A stretch of DNA of 64,000 nt, from the NCBI RefSeq assembly GCF_017357225.1, contig NZ_CP071605.1, forward strand, positions 62,001 to 126,000. Reading direction: 5' to 3'. A program made the translations under genes and the position numbers. The notes under the pieces are model-generated. The model had not been told where the DNA came from, ran no database searches, and worked only from the letters and a program-made list of their open reading frames with translations. This DNA is from Rhizobium binae. GTDB lineage: Bacteria > Pseudomonadota > Alphaproteobacteria > Rhizobiales > Rhizobiaceae. How positions within the stretch are numbered: the stretch's first letter is position 1; the number at the start of each line of letters is the position of its first letter. This document shows, one piece after another, positions 24,260-32,088 of the stretch.

Positions 24260-25261
24260 CTACTTCGTGTAGGCGGCGATGAAGGCGCCGCCGGGCTTTC
24301 CGGCCGCATCCACGGCATCAACGGCCTTTTTCACGATCGGCTCGACGGCCTGCTTGAAGGGCGCGATCTGCTCGTCCGACAGGGTTTCGATCTTGACGTT
24401 GTTGTCGACCATGTACTGCCGTCCGTCCGCCTCGCTCGCATCCCAGCGGCGGCCGAAAGCCTCGGCGCGCGCGGGACCTGTCGTCTCCTCGATGATCTTC
24501 TGGTCGTCCGGGCTCAGACCGTCGAAGACCGATTGGTTCATGACGAGCGCGAAGGTGGCGGACGCCAGACCTGGTTCCAGCGAATATTTCACTACGGAGC
24601 CGAGATTGAAGGATTTCGTCGCCTCATAGGGGAACATCGCGCCGTCGGCCACGCCCTTGGACAGCGCGTCGACCGTTTCACCCGGCGGGATCGGCAAAGG
24701 CGCGGCGCCGAAGGCTTCCAGTATTTCCTGGAACACCTTGCCGGCATAGCGCACGCGCAGGCCGTTGACGTCGCCGACCGTCGTGACGTCCGTCTTGGTG
24801 GTGTGCAGTTTCAGCGGAGGGGTAACGGCCATCCACAGGATCTTCGTATCGGGATGCTCGGCAGCCAGATATTTCGGCGCCAGTTCCGTCAGGCGACGGG
24901 ACATAATCTCGCTTGTCTTGCCAGTCGAAGGGAAGGTCAGCGGCTGGCCGGCCAGTTCGGTCATCGGGAAACGGCCCGGAGTCGCGCTATGAAGGATGAC
25001 TGCGATATCAGCAACGCCATTGGTGACGAGCTGATATTGGCGGTTCGGCGGGCCGAGCTGAGCGGCTGGAAAGATCTCAAGCGTGAGTTCGCCCTTGGAC
25101 TTCTCCTTGAGCTTCTCTCCCCATGCTTCAAGCTCCTTCTGCCAGGCGTTGTTCGGCGGCAGGAAGCTCGAAACCTTGAGCGTGGTCTGGGCCGAAGCCG
25201 GCGCCGTGCCGGCGAGTAGAAGCGTGACCGCGGCAATGCCGCCTGCGAGATATCTATTCAT
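24260..25261 (-). CDS. dctP: TRAP transporter substrate-binding protein (DctP family)
   Basis: A 333-residue periplasmic protein. The ATG at 25261 follows GGGAGGA and starts a signal peptide (MNRYLAGGIAAVTLLLAGTA, cleavage after ASAQ). The mature part shows the DctP pattern: TLKVSSFLPPNNAWQKEL, ELTLEIFPAAQLG, the conserved ligand Arg in GLRVRYAGKVFQEI, and PPGETVDALSKGVADG. The FAH hydrolase gene is 118 bp upstream. The ligand is probably an aromatic or other carboxylate, since DctP Arg residues bind a carboxyl group. Confidence 0.9.
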   Translation of the reverse strand: MNRYLAGGIAAVTLLLAGTAPASAQTTLKVSSFLPPNNAWQKELEAWGEKLKEKSKGELTLEIFPAAQLGPPNRQYQLVTNGVADIAVILHSATPGRFPMTELAGQPLTFPSTGKTSEIMSRRLTELAPKYLAAEHPDTKILWMAVTPPLKLHTTKTDVTTVGDVNGLRVRYAGKVFQEILEAFGAAPLPIPPGETVDALSKGVADGAMFPYEATKSFNLGSVVKYSLEPGLASATFALVMNQSVFDGLSPDDQKIIEETTGPARAEAFGRRWDASEADGRQYMVDNNVKIETLSDEQIAPFKQAVEPIVKKAVDAVDAAGKPGGAFIAAYTK

Positions 25262-25346
25262 TTCATCCTCCCGATTGTCATGAACGGCCGCCGATCGACG
25301 GCCAGGGTTACACTCAGTCGCTTGAAGTTCTCTTCCGCCTTCGCGG

Positions 25347-25367
25347 GCCGGCCGCCTTGAGGCCGGC
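25347..25367 (-). terminator. Stem-loop between FAH and dctP genes
   Basis: GCCGGCC and GGCCGGC with a 7-base loop, 13 bp after the FAH stop. Possible partial terminator or transcript-processing site separating enzyme and transporter genes. Confidence 0.4.
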
Positions 25368-25379
25368 TGCATCTGCCGC

Positions 25380-26225
25380 TCAGGCCTCCTGGCCGATCGG
25401 ATTCGTCAGGATGCCGAGCTTGTCGATTTCGACCTCCACGATATCGCCGGGCTTCATCCACAGCGGCGGATTGCGCTTGGCGCCGACTCCGCCCGGGGTG
25501 CCCGTTGCGATCACGTCACCGGCTTCCAGCCGGGTAAAGCTCGAGCAGTATTCGATGATGCGAGCGACATCGAAGATCATCATGCCGAAGGTCGCGTCCT
25601 GCACAATCTCACCGTTGAGGCGGGTCTGGATGCGCAGGGGGTCGAGATCGCCGAGCTCGTCCGGCGTCATCATCCACGGACCGAAGGCGCCGGTGTCGGG
25701 GAAATTCTTGCCCGGCGTGAACTGATGCGTGTGCCGCTGGAAATCCCTCACACTGCCATCATTGTAGATCGAATAGCCGGCCACGTGTTCCAGGGCGTTC
25801 TCGCGGCTGATATAGCGGCCGGGCTTGGAAATGATGACCGCCAGTTCGCCCTCGTAGTCGAGATCACTCGACACCTTCGGCCGGATGATCGGCGTCAGAT
25901 GGCCGGTTTGGCTGTTGGCATAGCGGGCGAAGATCGTCGGATTTTCAACGACGCTGCGGCCCGTCTCCTGCCGGTGCATCTCATAATTCAGGCCAACGCA
26001 GAGGATCTTGTCCGGATTCGGAATGACGGCCAGCCACTCGACCTCGGACGTCAGATGGGTCGCCGCGCCAGCTTTCGCCTCGGCAACGCCCGCAAAGCCC
26101 GCGGCAACTGCCTGCTTGAGGTCGGGATAGGTTGCCTTCATCGCCGCGCCGACGTCGTGGAAGGTCTCGCCTTCGACGATGCCCCAAGTCACGCGTCCCG
26201 CGATCTTGACGGTGGAAAGTTTCAT
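25380..26225 (-). CDS. Fumarylacetoacetate hydrolase family protein
   Basis: A 281-residue FAH-fold enzyme. Family members hydrolyse or decarboxylate 2-oxo acids from ring cleavage. Visible signatures are ILCVGLNYEMHRQETG, metal ligands in DLDYEGELAVIISKPGR, HQFTPGKNFPDTGAFGPWM and VIATGTPGGVGAKRNP. In this operon it would act on the product of the extradiol dioxygenase, as a C-C bond hydrolase or hydratase. A decayed copy of its 3' end lies at 21745. AAGGAGA lies 11 bp before ATG 26225. The exact substrate is not deducible. Confidence 0.85.
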   Translation of the reverse strand: MKLSTVKIAGRVTWGIVEGETFHDVGAAMKATYPDLKQAVAAGFAGVAEAKAGAATHLTSEVEWLAVIPNPDKILCVGLNYEMHRQETGRSVVENPTIFARYANSQTGHLTPIIRPKVSSDLDYEGELAVIISKPGRYISRENALEHVAGYSIYNDGSVRDFQRHTHQFTPGKNFPDTGAFGPWMMTPDELGDLDPLRIQTRLNGEIVQDATFGMMIFDVARIIEYCSSFTRLEAGDVIATGTPGGVGAKRNPPLWMKPGDIVEVEIDKLGILTNPIGQEA

Positions 26226-26319
26226 GTCTCTGTCTCTCCTTGCATGCGGGGCGTCTTCCAGCCCTCGGTCTCACTCATGTCGCGAAGCCACGCGTCGTGT
26301 CTCCGACGCCGATTTTTCT

Positions 26320-27897
26320 TCAGCCGAGCTTGCGCTTGAGCTCGCCAATCTCGGCCACCAGCTCCGCCTGCGTGCGGGCGGTGGCGAAGACGTAATGGTC
26401 CGGTCGCACCAGTGCGGCGCGCGTCTCATGGCGATCGAACCATCCGGAAAGCACGTCGTCCTTCTCTGTCAGTGCGTCGGGCGAAGTGCCGCCGGAGCCG
26501 GGTGGAACGATCGTCGCGACGCTGAGACCGATTTCGTTCGCCAGTGGCGCGACATCGCGCACCTCGATGTCGCCCCTGCCGTCGACGATCAGCCGCCAGC
26601 CGGCGCCGGTCAGCTTATCCAGGAGCCGGTTTCCGTTCGTCCGTCGAATTTCGGGCTGGGGAAACAACGTTCCCCGCGCCGGGCAGGCCGCGCCGGCAAG
26701 CAGCCCCTCCTGCAGCGGCGGGACAATTTCCTGACGGGTGATCGTCCGCGGGCTTCCGCCCCCTTCGGCAAGAATCCGCGCATCGCGCGCGTCCGCCTGG
26801 GCGGGATCGCGGATGCAGATCATCTCGCCGATCGCCTTGATCTTGCCGGTGAGTTCGATCACGTGGCGCTTGCGCTCGACGCCGTAGGTCTCAAGCAAAC
26901 CGTCCGACGACATGCCCTTGATCACCCGGTCGAGCTTCCAGACAAGGTTGGTGACGTCCCGCAGGCCCTGGCACATGCCCTGACCGATGAAGGGCGGCTG
27001 CTGGTGCGCGGCATCGCCGGCAATGAAGACTCGCCCGTCGCGCCACTTTTCGGCGACCAGCGCATGGAACCGGTAGGCAGCCGCGCGCCAGAGCGTGCCG
27101 TCCTCCGGCGTCAGCCACGGAGACAGAAGCGTCCAGACGTTTTCCGGCTTTGCCATCTCGCTCGGATTTTCGCCAGGCAACAGCATGATTTCCCAGCGGC
27201 GGTGGTTCTTCGGCCCCATCACGAAACTCGTCGGCCGCGACGGATCGCAGAACTGCGCTGAGGTTTGCGGCAGTTTGGCAAGAGCGGCGTCGTTCACCTG
27301 AATGTCGATCACCAGCCAAGGCTCGTCGAAGATCAGATCCTCAAGACGAATATCGGCGATCTGCCGAACCGTGCTGGAGGCCCCGTCGCAGCCGATGAGA
27401 TAATCCGTGGTCACCGATCTCACTCGGCCGTCGGCGGACTTGAGCTCTGCCGAAACGCTGTCCGCATTCTGCGCCAGGCCGATAAGCTCCACACCGAGAT
27501 CGACGTCGACGCAATCGAAGCCTTCGGCATGTCGCCGCATCACGGCCTCGACCGGCGGTTGCGTGAACACCATGCTCGGCGTATAACCGAGCGGAAAGGG
27601 CTCGGGCACCATGTCGATGCGCCGGATCAGCTGGCCCTTCGCCCCGAAGTGCTGCGATGCCGTGAATGGTGCGATATAGGGCATCACCTCGTCGGCGATC
27701 CCCATATTGTCCAGGTGACGCAGGATTTCATGATCGACTGCGATCGCACGCGGCTTGTCGTAGATGTCGGTCAGCCGGTCGATGACCAGCGTGCGGTGGC
27801 CGAGCTTGCCCAGAAGGCCTGCGGCGATGGCCCCGGCGGGGCCGAAGCCCACAACCAGGACTGTGTAATGATCGCTTTTTTCTTTGTCGTTCGTCAC
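26320..27897 (-). CDS. FAD-dependent aromatic hydroxylase (MhpA/PHBH-type)
   Basis: A group A flavin monooxygenase of about 525 residues. It shows the dinucleotide fold VLVVGFGPAGAIAAGLLG, the DG motif (LIGCDGASSTVRQ, about residue 165) and the second FAD motif VFIAGDAAHQQPPFIGQGM. A thioredoxin-like C-terminal region is typical of phenol and 3-(3-hydroxyphenyl)propionate hydroxylases. I prefer GTG 27897, which leaves 37 bp after the VOC gene; a TTG at 27948 would overlap it by 14 bp. It probably ortho-hydroxylates a phenolic acid to a catechol that the neighbouring VOC enzyme cleaves. Confidence 0.85.
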   Translation of the reverse strand: MTNDKEKSDHYTVLVVGFGPAGAIAAGLLGKLGHRTLVIDRLTDIYDKPRAIAVDHEILRHLDNMGIADEVMPYIAPFTASQHFGAKGQLIRRIDMVPEPFPLGYTPSMVFTQPPVEAVMRRHAEGFDCVDVDLGVELIGLAQNADSVSAELKSADGRVRSVTTDYLIGCDGASSTVRQIADIRLEDLIFDEPWLVIDIQVNDAALAKLPQTSAQFCDPSRPTSFVMGPKNHRRWEIMLLPGENPSEMAKPENVWTLLSPWLTPEDGTLWRAAAYRFHALVAEKWRDGRVFIAGDAAHQQPPFIGQGMCQGLRDVTNLVWKLDRVIKGMSSDGLLETYGVERKRHVIELTGKIKAIGEMICIRDPAQADARDARILAEGGGSPRTITRQEIVPPLQEGLLAGAACPARGTLFPQPEIRRTNGNRLLDKLTGAGWRLIVDGRGDIEVRDVAPLANEIGLSVATIVPPGSGGTSPDALTEKDDVLSGWFDRHETRAALVRPDHYVFATARTQAELVAEIGELKRKLG

Positions 27898-27934
27898 GGA
27901 AAACTGCCTGCTCAAAACGGTCGTGGTGATTGGT

Positions 27935-28828
27935 TCATGGACCCGCAAAAGTCACGGACAGCTGCGCCTTCTTGCACGCGTCGCTCTTTTGCGGCGCGAT
28001 GCCCCAGTGATCGGTGCGCCCGGGCGGCCAAACCCATTCGGACGGCCCGCGGAAGCGGTAATTTTCGTCGACCTGCAGAACCTCGGCGGTGTATTCAATG
28101 ACGACGCCGGTCGGATCGACGAAATAGGCGAAAACATTGTCGCCCGGACCATGCCGGCCGACGCCCCAGCCGATCGGATAACCGGCATCCTTTACCCGGC
28201 CCGAGCCGCGCATGACGGATTCGAGGTCCGGCATCTGGAAGGCGATATGGTTGAGGCCGTTGACGTCGGCATCGGCAAGCACGACCGAATGATGGTCGCT
28301 GTTGCAGCACAGGAAGGCCATCATCTTCGACCGGTCGGTGAGGCGGAAGCCGAGAGCGGAGCGGTAGAACGCGGTCAGCGCTTCGATGTCGCTAGAATTG
28401 ATGTTCACATGCGCCAGCCGCAGCGGGACGTTGGGCACGACCCGCTCCGGCTTTGTCTTGTCGCCGAAGACAAATTCAAGCGTCGATCCCTGCGGCTCGC
28501 GCACCACGAAACGCTCGCCGCCAGCCGGGGAATCGGCGGCGCCGAACGGACGCAGGAGCGCGCAACCGGCAGCGACCAGGGTCCTTTCCAGCGCGGCGAG
28601 CGCTTCTCGCGATCGGGCACGGAAGGTGATCTTGCGCAGGAGGGGTGCATCGCCCGGCTTCAGCTCGAGCACGTGGTGATCGCTGCCGGTGGCCGCCAGG
28701 AAGACCTTGCCCGGCTCCCGGGCAACCTCTTTGAGCCCCCAGACGCGGGTGTAGAATTCGATGGATGCATCCAGATCGGGCGTGGACAGTTCCACGCTTC
28801 TCAGTCCGGCGAGCGGAAAGTCGGACAT
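27935..28828 (-). CDS. VOC-family extradiol-type ring-cleavage dioxygenase
   Basis: A 297-residue two-domain vicinal-oxygen-chelate protein. The C-terminal domain holds the probable metal triad: His in RLAHVNINSSD, His in GLNHIAFQMPD and Glu in VVIEYTAEV. GRHGPGDNVFAYFVDPTG precedes the last, as in catechol 2,3-dioxygenase relatives. The N-terminal domain (LRSVELSTPDLDASIEFYTR) is the degenerate repeat. Its ATG shares one base with the amidohydrolase stop (TGATG), indicating translational coupling. It is probably Fe(II)-dependent and opens the catechol made by the next gene. Confidence 0.85.
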   Translation of the reverse strand: MSDFPLAGLRSVELSTPDLDASIEFYTRVWGLKEVAREPGKVFLAATGSDHHVLELKPGDAPLLRKITFRARSREALAALERTLVAAGCALLRPFGAADSPAGGERFVVREPQGSTLEFVFGDKTKPERVVPNVPLRLAHVNINSSDIEALTAFYRSALGFRLTDRSKMMAFLCCNSDHHSVVLADADVNGLNHIAFQMPDLESVMRGSGRVKDAGYPIGWGVGRHGPGDNVFAYFVDPTGVVIEYTAEVLQVDENYRFRGPSEWVWPPGRTDHWGIAPQKSDACKKAQLSVTFAGP

Positions 28829-29886
28829 CAGGCAGCCTCCGGCAAATTCAGAAATGTGGCGGCGTTGGCGAATGCCAGCCGCTCGCGCAGGGCCGCATCC
28901 TCGAATGCGGCCTCGATCCGGCCGAGCGGCGCGCGCTCATGGAAATTGAAGGGGTAGTCCGTACCGATCAGGATACGGTCATCGCCGAAGACCGTCAGCA
29001 GATGGCGCAGGGTCGGCTCATCATAGACCAGTGAATCGACATAGAAGCACCTGGCCTGATCATAGGGATCCGCCTGCAGCGCATCCGCCAGAGCCGGGAA
29101 TATCTTCCAGCCCTCCCGCAGACGCGGCAGAAGGCTCGCCAGCGTTCCGCCGCCATGGCTGAAAGCAATGCGCAGCTTCGGCAGTTTCAACAGGAGGTTG
29201 GAAGTGATGCAGGACGCCGCCGCAAGTCCGATATCCGTCGGATAGGCAAGCACCTGTTGCAGTGGTCCGGGGCCGACGAGGCGATCTATGCCGGCCGGCC
29301 GAACCGCGTGGACGAAAACAGCCGCACCGAGCCTTTCGGCCTCCTCGAAGAAGGGCAGGAAACGCGGATCGCCAATCGGCACGCCGTTGACATTGCTGCC
29401 GATCTCGACGCCGGCGAACCCGAGTGTTTCCACGGCGCGCCGCAGTTCGGCGATGGCAAGATCGAGCGACTGGAGGGGAACTGCGGCCAGACCCGAAAAG
29501 CGGCCCCTGCCCTCGTTCGCCATGCCGGCGATCACGTCATTGACATAGCGCAGCAGATCGTCAGCCGGCTGGGGATCCATCCAGTAACTGAACAGTTCCG
29601 GCATCGGCGAAAGCGCCTCCAGGCCGATACCCGCCGCATCCATGTCGGCGATCCGGCGCTCGACCGACCAGCAGGCGTCGCTGACGGTCCGGTAGTTCTT
29701 TCCGTCAACGACCATGGTGCGATGACAGCCGTCGGCCGGCTGCATGGAGGGCCATGACTTCGGGACGGCTTCGGCGGCGAAGCGGGGAAAATCGTAAGGA
29801 ACGACATGCGCGTGCACATCGATGCCGCCACATGCGCAACTGCGACCGAAGGCGAATTTCCCGATTTCACGCGCATTGCCTTCCAA
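28828..29886 (-). CDS. Amidohydrolase-family decarboxylase (ACMSD/gamma-resorcylate decarboxylase-like)
   Basis: A 352-residue TIM-barrel metal enzyme related to aminocarboxymuconate-semialdehyde decarboxylase. The metal-binding HxH is IDVHAHVVP near residue 25. Further ligands are in FVHAVRP, IAFSHGGGTLASLLPR and the Asp of LIGTDYPFNF. The start is TTG 29886, supported by a strong GGGAGGA; no in-frame ATG lies nearby. It is the first gene of the operon and divergent from a GntR gene. It could decarboxylate the starting aromatic acid or the ring-cleavage product; which one is unknown. Confidence 0.8.
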   Translation of the reverse strand: MEGNAREIGKFAFGRSCACGGIDVHAHVVPYDFPRFAAEAVPKSWPSMQPADGCHRTMVVDGKNYRTVSDACWSVERRIADMDAAGIGLEALSPMPELFSYWMDPQPADDLLRYVNDVIAGMANEGRGRFSGLAAVPLQSLDLAIAELRRAVETLGFAGVEIGSNVNGVPIGDPRFLPFFEEAERLGAAVFVHAVRPAGIDRLVGPGPLQQVLAYPTDIGLAAASCITSNLLLKLPKLRIAFSHGGGTLASLLPRLREGWKIFPALADALQADPYDQARCFYVDSLVYDEPTLRHLLTVFGDDRILIGTDYPFNFHERAPLGRIEAAFEDAALRERLAFANAATFLNLPEAA

Positions 29887-29942
29887 CGCCCTTCCTCCCT
29901 TTCTATCTCTTGAATAAAATACAAAATAAGCTATGTAAATAT

Positions 29943-29985
29943 GAAATTTATAAATTTCGTGGTTCTAGCGATTCATGTATATGAA
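29943..29985. promoter_or_regulatory. Two palindromes in the divergent gap (candidate GntR operators)
   Basis: GAAATTTATAAATTTC (29943-29958) is a perfect 16-base palindrome. TTCAT-GTAT-ATGAA (29972-29985) lies 14 bp further. Both sit in a very AT-rich gap between the amidohydrolase and GntR starts, where an FCD-type regulator would bind. Confidence 0.5.
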
Positions 29986-30011
29986 ATTGGGATCAATCGC
30001 ACGAGAGGGAC

Positions 30012-30701
30012 ATGCGCCAGGACACGATCGAGAAAACCGCGGAAGCTCCGGCAACCCGCGCAACAGGCGTCTATGAACGCCTGAAGGCTGACATTCTGTC
30101 TGCCGAGCTCGAGCCCGGCCGCAAGCTGCAGCTGCGCTTCCTGACGGAACATTACGAATCCGGTCAGACGCCGATCCGCGAGGCTTTGAACCGCCTGGCG
30201 AGCGAGGAACTGGTAATCGGCAAGGAACAGCGCGGCTTCTTCGTCAAGCCGATCAGCCTGGACGAACTGCAGGAGTTGACGAAGACGCGCTGCTGGGTCG
30301 AGGGGATCGCGCTCGGCGAATCCATCCAGCGGGCAGACGCGGACTGGGAAGAGGCGCTGCTGATCGCCCATCATCGCCTCGATCGGACGCCACGGTCACT
30401 GGATCCCGAAACCTTCAGGGACAATCCCGAATGGGAGCGGCATCACCGCCGCTTCCACGCGCTGCTCATCGGCAATTGCGGCTCAAAGCCGCTGATCGGA
30501 TTTTGCGAACAGCTGGCGGACCGTCTCTACCGCTACCGGGCCCTGTCGATCCGCAAGGCGTTTCGGGTCCGCAAGGTCAGCGACGAACATGCCCAGATCT
30601 TCAAGGCCGCCATTGAGAGGCGGACGGAAGACGCTATCGCGCTCCTGCAGAACCACTACCGCCGCACGGCCGACATCATCCGCGCCGACCTGGGCGAATA
30701 A
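30012..30701 (+). CDS. GntR-family transcriptional regulator (FCD domain)
   Basis: A 229-residue regulator. The winged helix spans about residues 18-80 (VYERLKADILSAELEPG, YESGQTPIREALNRLASEEL), then an FCD helical domain. It has ERHHRRFHALLIGNCG (ligand/metal histidines) and SDEHAQIFKAAIERR. Reading divergently from the TRAP-linked aromatic operon, it is the probable repressor of that operon and perhaps of itself. The inducer is presumably the imported acid or an intermediate. Confidence 0.9.
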   Translation: MRQDTIEKTAEAPATRATGVYERLKADILSAELEPGRKLQLRFLTEHYESGQTPIREALNRLASEELVIGKEQRGFFVKPISLDELQELTKTRCWVEGIALGESIQRADADWEEALLIAHHRLDRTPRSLDPETFRDNPEWERHHRRFHALLIGNCGSKPLIGFCEQLADRLYRYRALSIRKAFRVRKVSDEHAQIFKAAIERRTEDAIALLQNHYRRTADIIRADLGE

Positions 30702-30702
30702 G

Positions 30703-30724
30703 CCGGCGGCCAGAACCGCCGGCC
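30703..30724 (+). terminator. Hairpin after the GntR gene
   Basis: GCCGGCGG and CCGCCGGC, a perfect 8-bp stem with a 6-base loop, beginning at the stop codon. No T-run follows, so it is a weak terminator candidate. Confidence 0.45.
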
Positions 30725-31114
30725 CTGTCGATCAGAACGGGTATTGCTGCTGCTAATCCTCGATCGTCACCCAACCCAAATTCCTGGTCGTGAAGGGTAC
30801 AAACCTTTGACCTCTCCATCAAACAATCGTGCAGTCGAAGGGAATTGAACCGGAGATCCCTCGCCGGAAATAGCAATATGTTTGGCAATCGGTGATTTCT
30901 CCGTTCGTCGGCACACAGCCACTTCCAGTCGATACGTTATGCGACCTTCTTCGCTCAGAGCGTGAGCTCTCGCCGTGCCAGAACCGTTGACCCCGCTATT
31001 TCAGTGTTAGTGGTGTAAATGATATTTATGGAACCTCAACTGTTTCGGTTGATGCCGATGGCTAGGATCACTGCGAGAGACAGGCATCTTTGCGAGCGAG
31101 CTGCCGTACTCCGA
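30725..31114. other. Gene-free interval
   Basis: About 390 bp between the GntR gene and the end of the AraC gene. A minus-strand frame without any start codon (about 30766-30990) is open but not recognised. I see no promoter motif or repeat worth naming. Confidence 0.4.
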
Positions 31115-31993
31115 CTACTCGGTCTCCGACCGTAGATGACGACGACGCCAGGCGGCAGGCGCTTCGCCGGTACGTTTGCGGAAGAAACGGGAGAAATAAG
31201 CAGGGTCCTCGAACCCGACCTCGCGGCCGATATCCTCAACCGGTCGGATTGTAAACTTCAACAACCGCTTGGCTTCAAGCAGCCTTCGGTCAAGCAGCGT
31301 TTCCTTGATGGTACGTCCGAAGACTTCGCGCGCTGCCTTGTCGAGCAAATGTGGCGTCGTCGCCAGCAAATCGACGTAACGTCCCACCGGCCAGTCCTTT
31401 TTGTAGTGCTGGTCAATAGCGCGGCGTAGTGCCAGTCCCAATGCCACGGTAGGTGATGCCATGTCGAGGCCGGCCGCTCCGCCGAGCCGCGCCATCAGCG
31501 ACAGCACGACGGAAACCAAACTAACTAACGCCTTCTCGCTGGCACTTGCACCGGCGCGGTATTCATCGGCAATCATTGTGAGCAGCGGATCCATCCTTGA
31601 CCATGTGGGATCGGCGCGTTCTCCCGTGCGCAGCATGGGTACGTCGAGGCTGAGATCGACCTGGGGAGCCATAGCCCGCAGAAGATCGTCGGACACCGAG
31701 ACGACGATAGCATCCGACTGTTCGCCAACATCGAAACCATGCACCACACAGCTCGGCACAAAACTGACGGCAGGAGCCGAAAAATTCCAAGTCTCGTCCT
31801 CGATCCGGTAGGTGCCTCCGCCTTCGGTCCAATAGGTTATTTGCCCCATCAGCGGGTGCTGGTGTGGAGCAACATGGCCGAAATGCTCACTTTTTCGCTC
31901 CATGACCGTCTCGACGTGGAGGAAGCCGACGTCAAGTTCACGGCTCGGCTCACCATAGACGAAGAAGGATGGAATATCATTTTTTGCAATCAT
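31115..31993 (-). CDS. hpaA: AraC-family regulator, HpaA/PobR-like
   Basis: A roughly 292-residue regulator from ATG 31993. An N-terminal cupin sensor (HVAPHQHPLMGQITYWTEGGG, then WNFSAPAVSFVPSCVVHGF) is followed by a two-helix-turn-helix AraC domain near the C-terminus (LLDKAAREVFGRTIKETLLDRRLLEAKRLL split over helix 1, then VGFEDPAYFSRFFRKRTGEAP). It reads divergently from hpaBC, the arrangement of HpaA, which activates the 4-hydroxyphenylacetate hydroxylase genes in response to aromatic acid. An upstream in-frame start at 32128 would overlap hpaB and is unlikely. Confidence 0.8.
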   Translation of the reverse strand: MIAKNDIPSFFVYGEPSRELDVGFLHVETVMERKSEHFGHVAPHQHPLMGQITYWTEGGGTYRIEDETWNFSAPAVSFVPSCVVHGFDVGEQSDAIVVSVSDDLLRAMAPQVDLSLDVPMLRTGERADPTWSRMDPLLTMIADEYRAGASASEKALVSLVSVVLSLMARLGGAAGLDMASPTVALGLALRRAIDQHYKKDWPVGRYVDLLATTPHLLDKAAREVFGRTIKETLLDRRLLEAKRLLKFTIRPVEDIGREVGFEDPAYFSRFFRKRTGEAPAAWRRRHLRSETE

Positions 31994-32088
31994 GCCGGAA
32001 AAAGTACAATCGATTTGCCCTCTTTGTCCATAGCCCCGCTGGCTATTCCGATCTAGCTTCTCTCGACATTTCAAGGGAGGAACGCAAT

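Noticed and set aside
30766..30990. An open minus-strand frame after the GntR gene
   Set aside because: It has no start codon or ribosome site and no recognised homology, so I did not call a gene.
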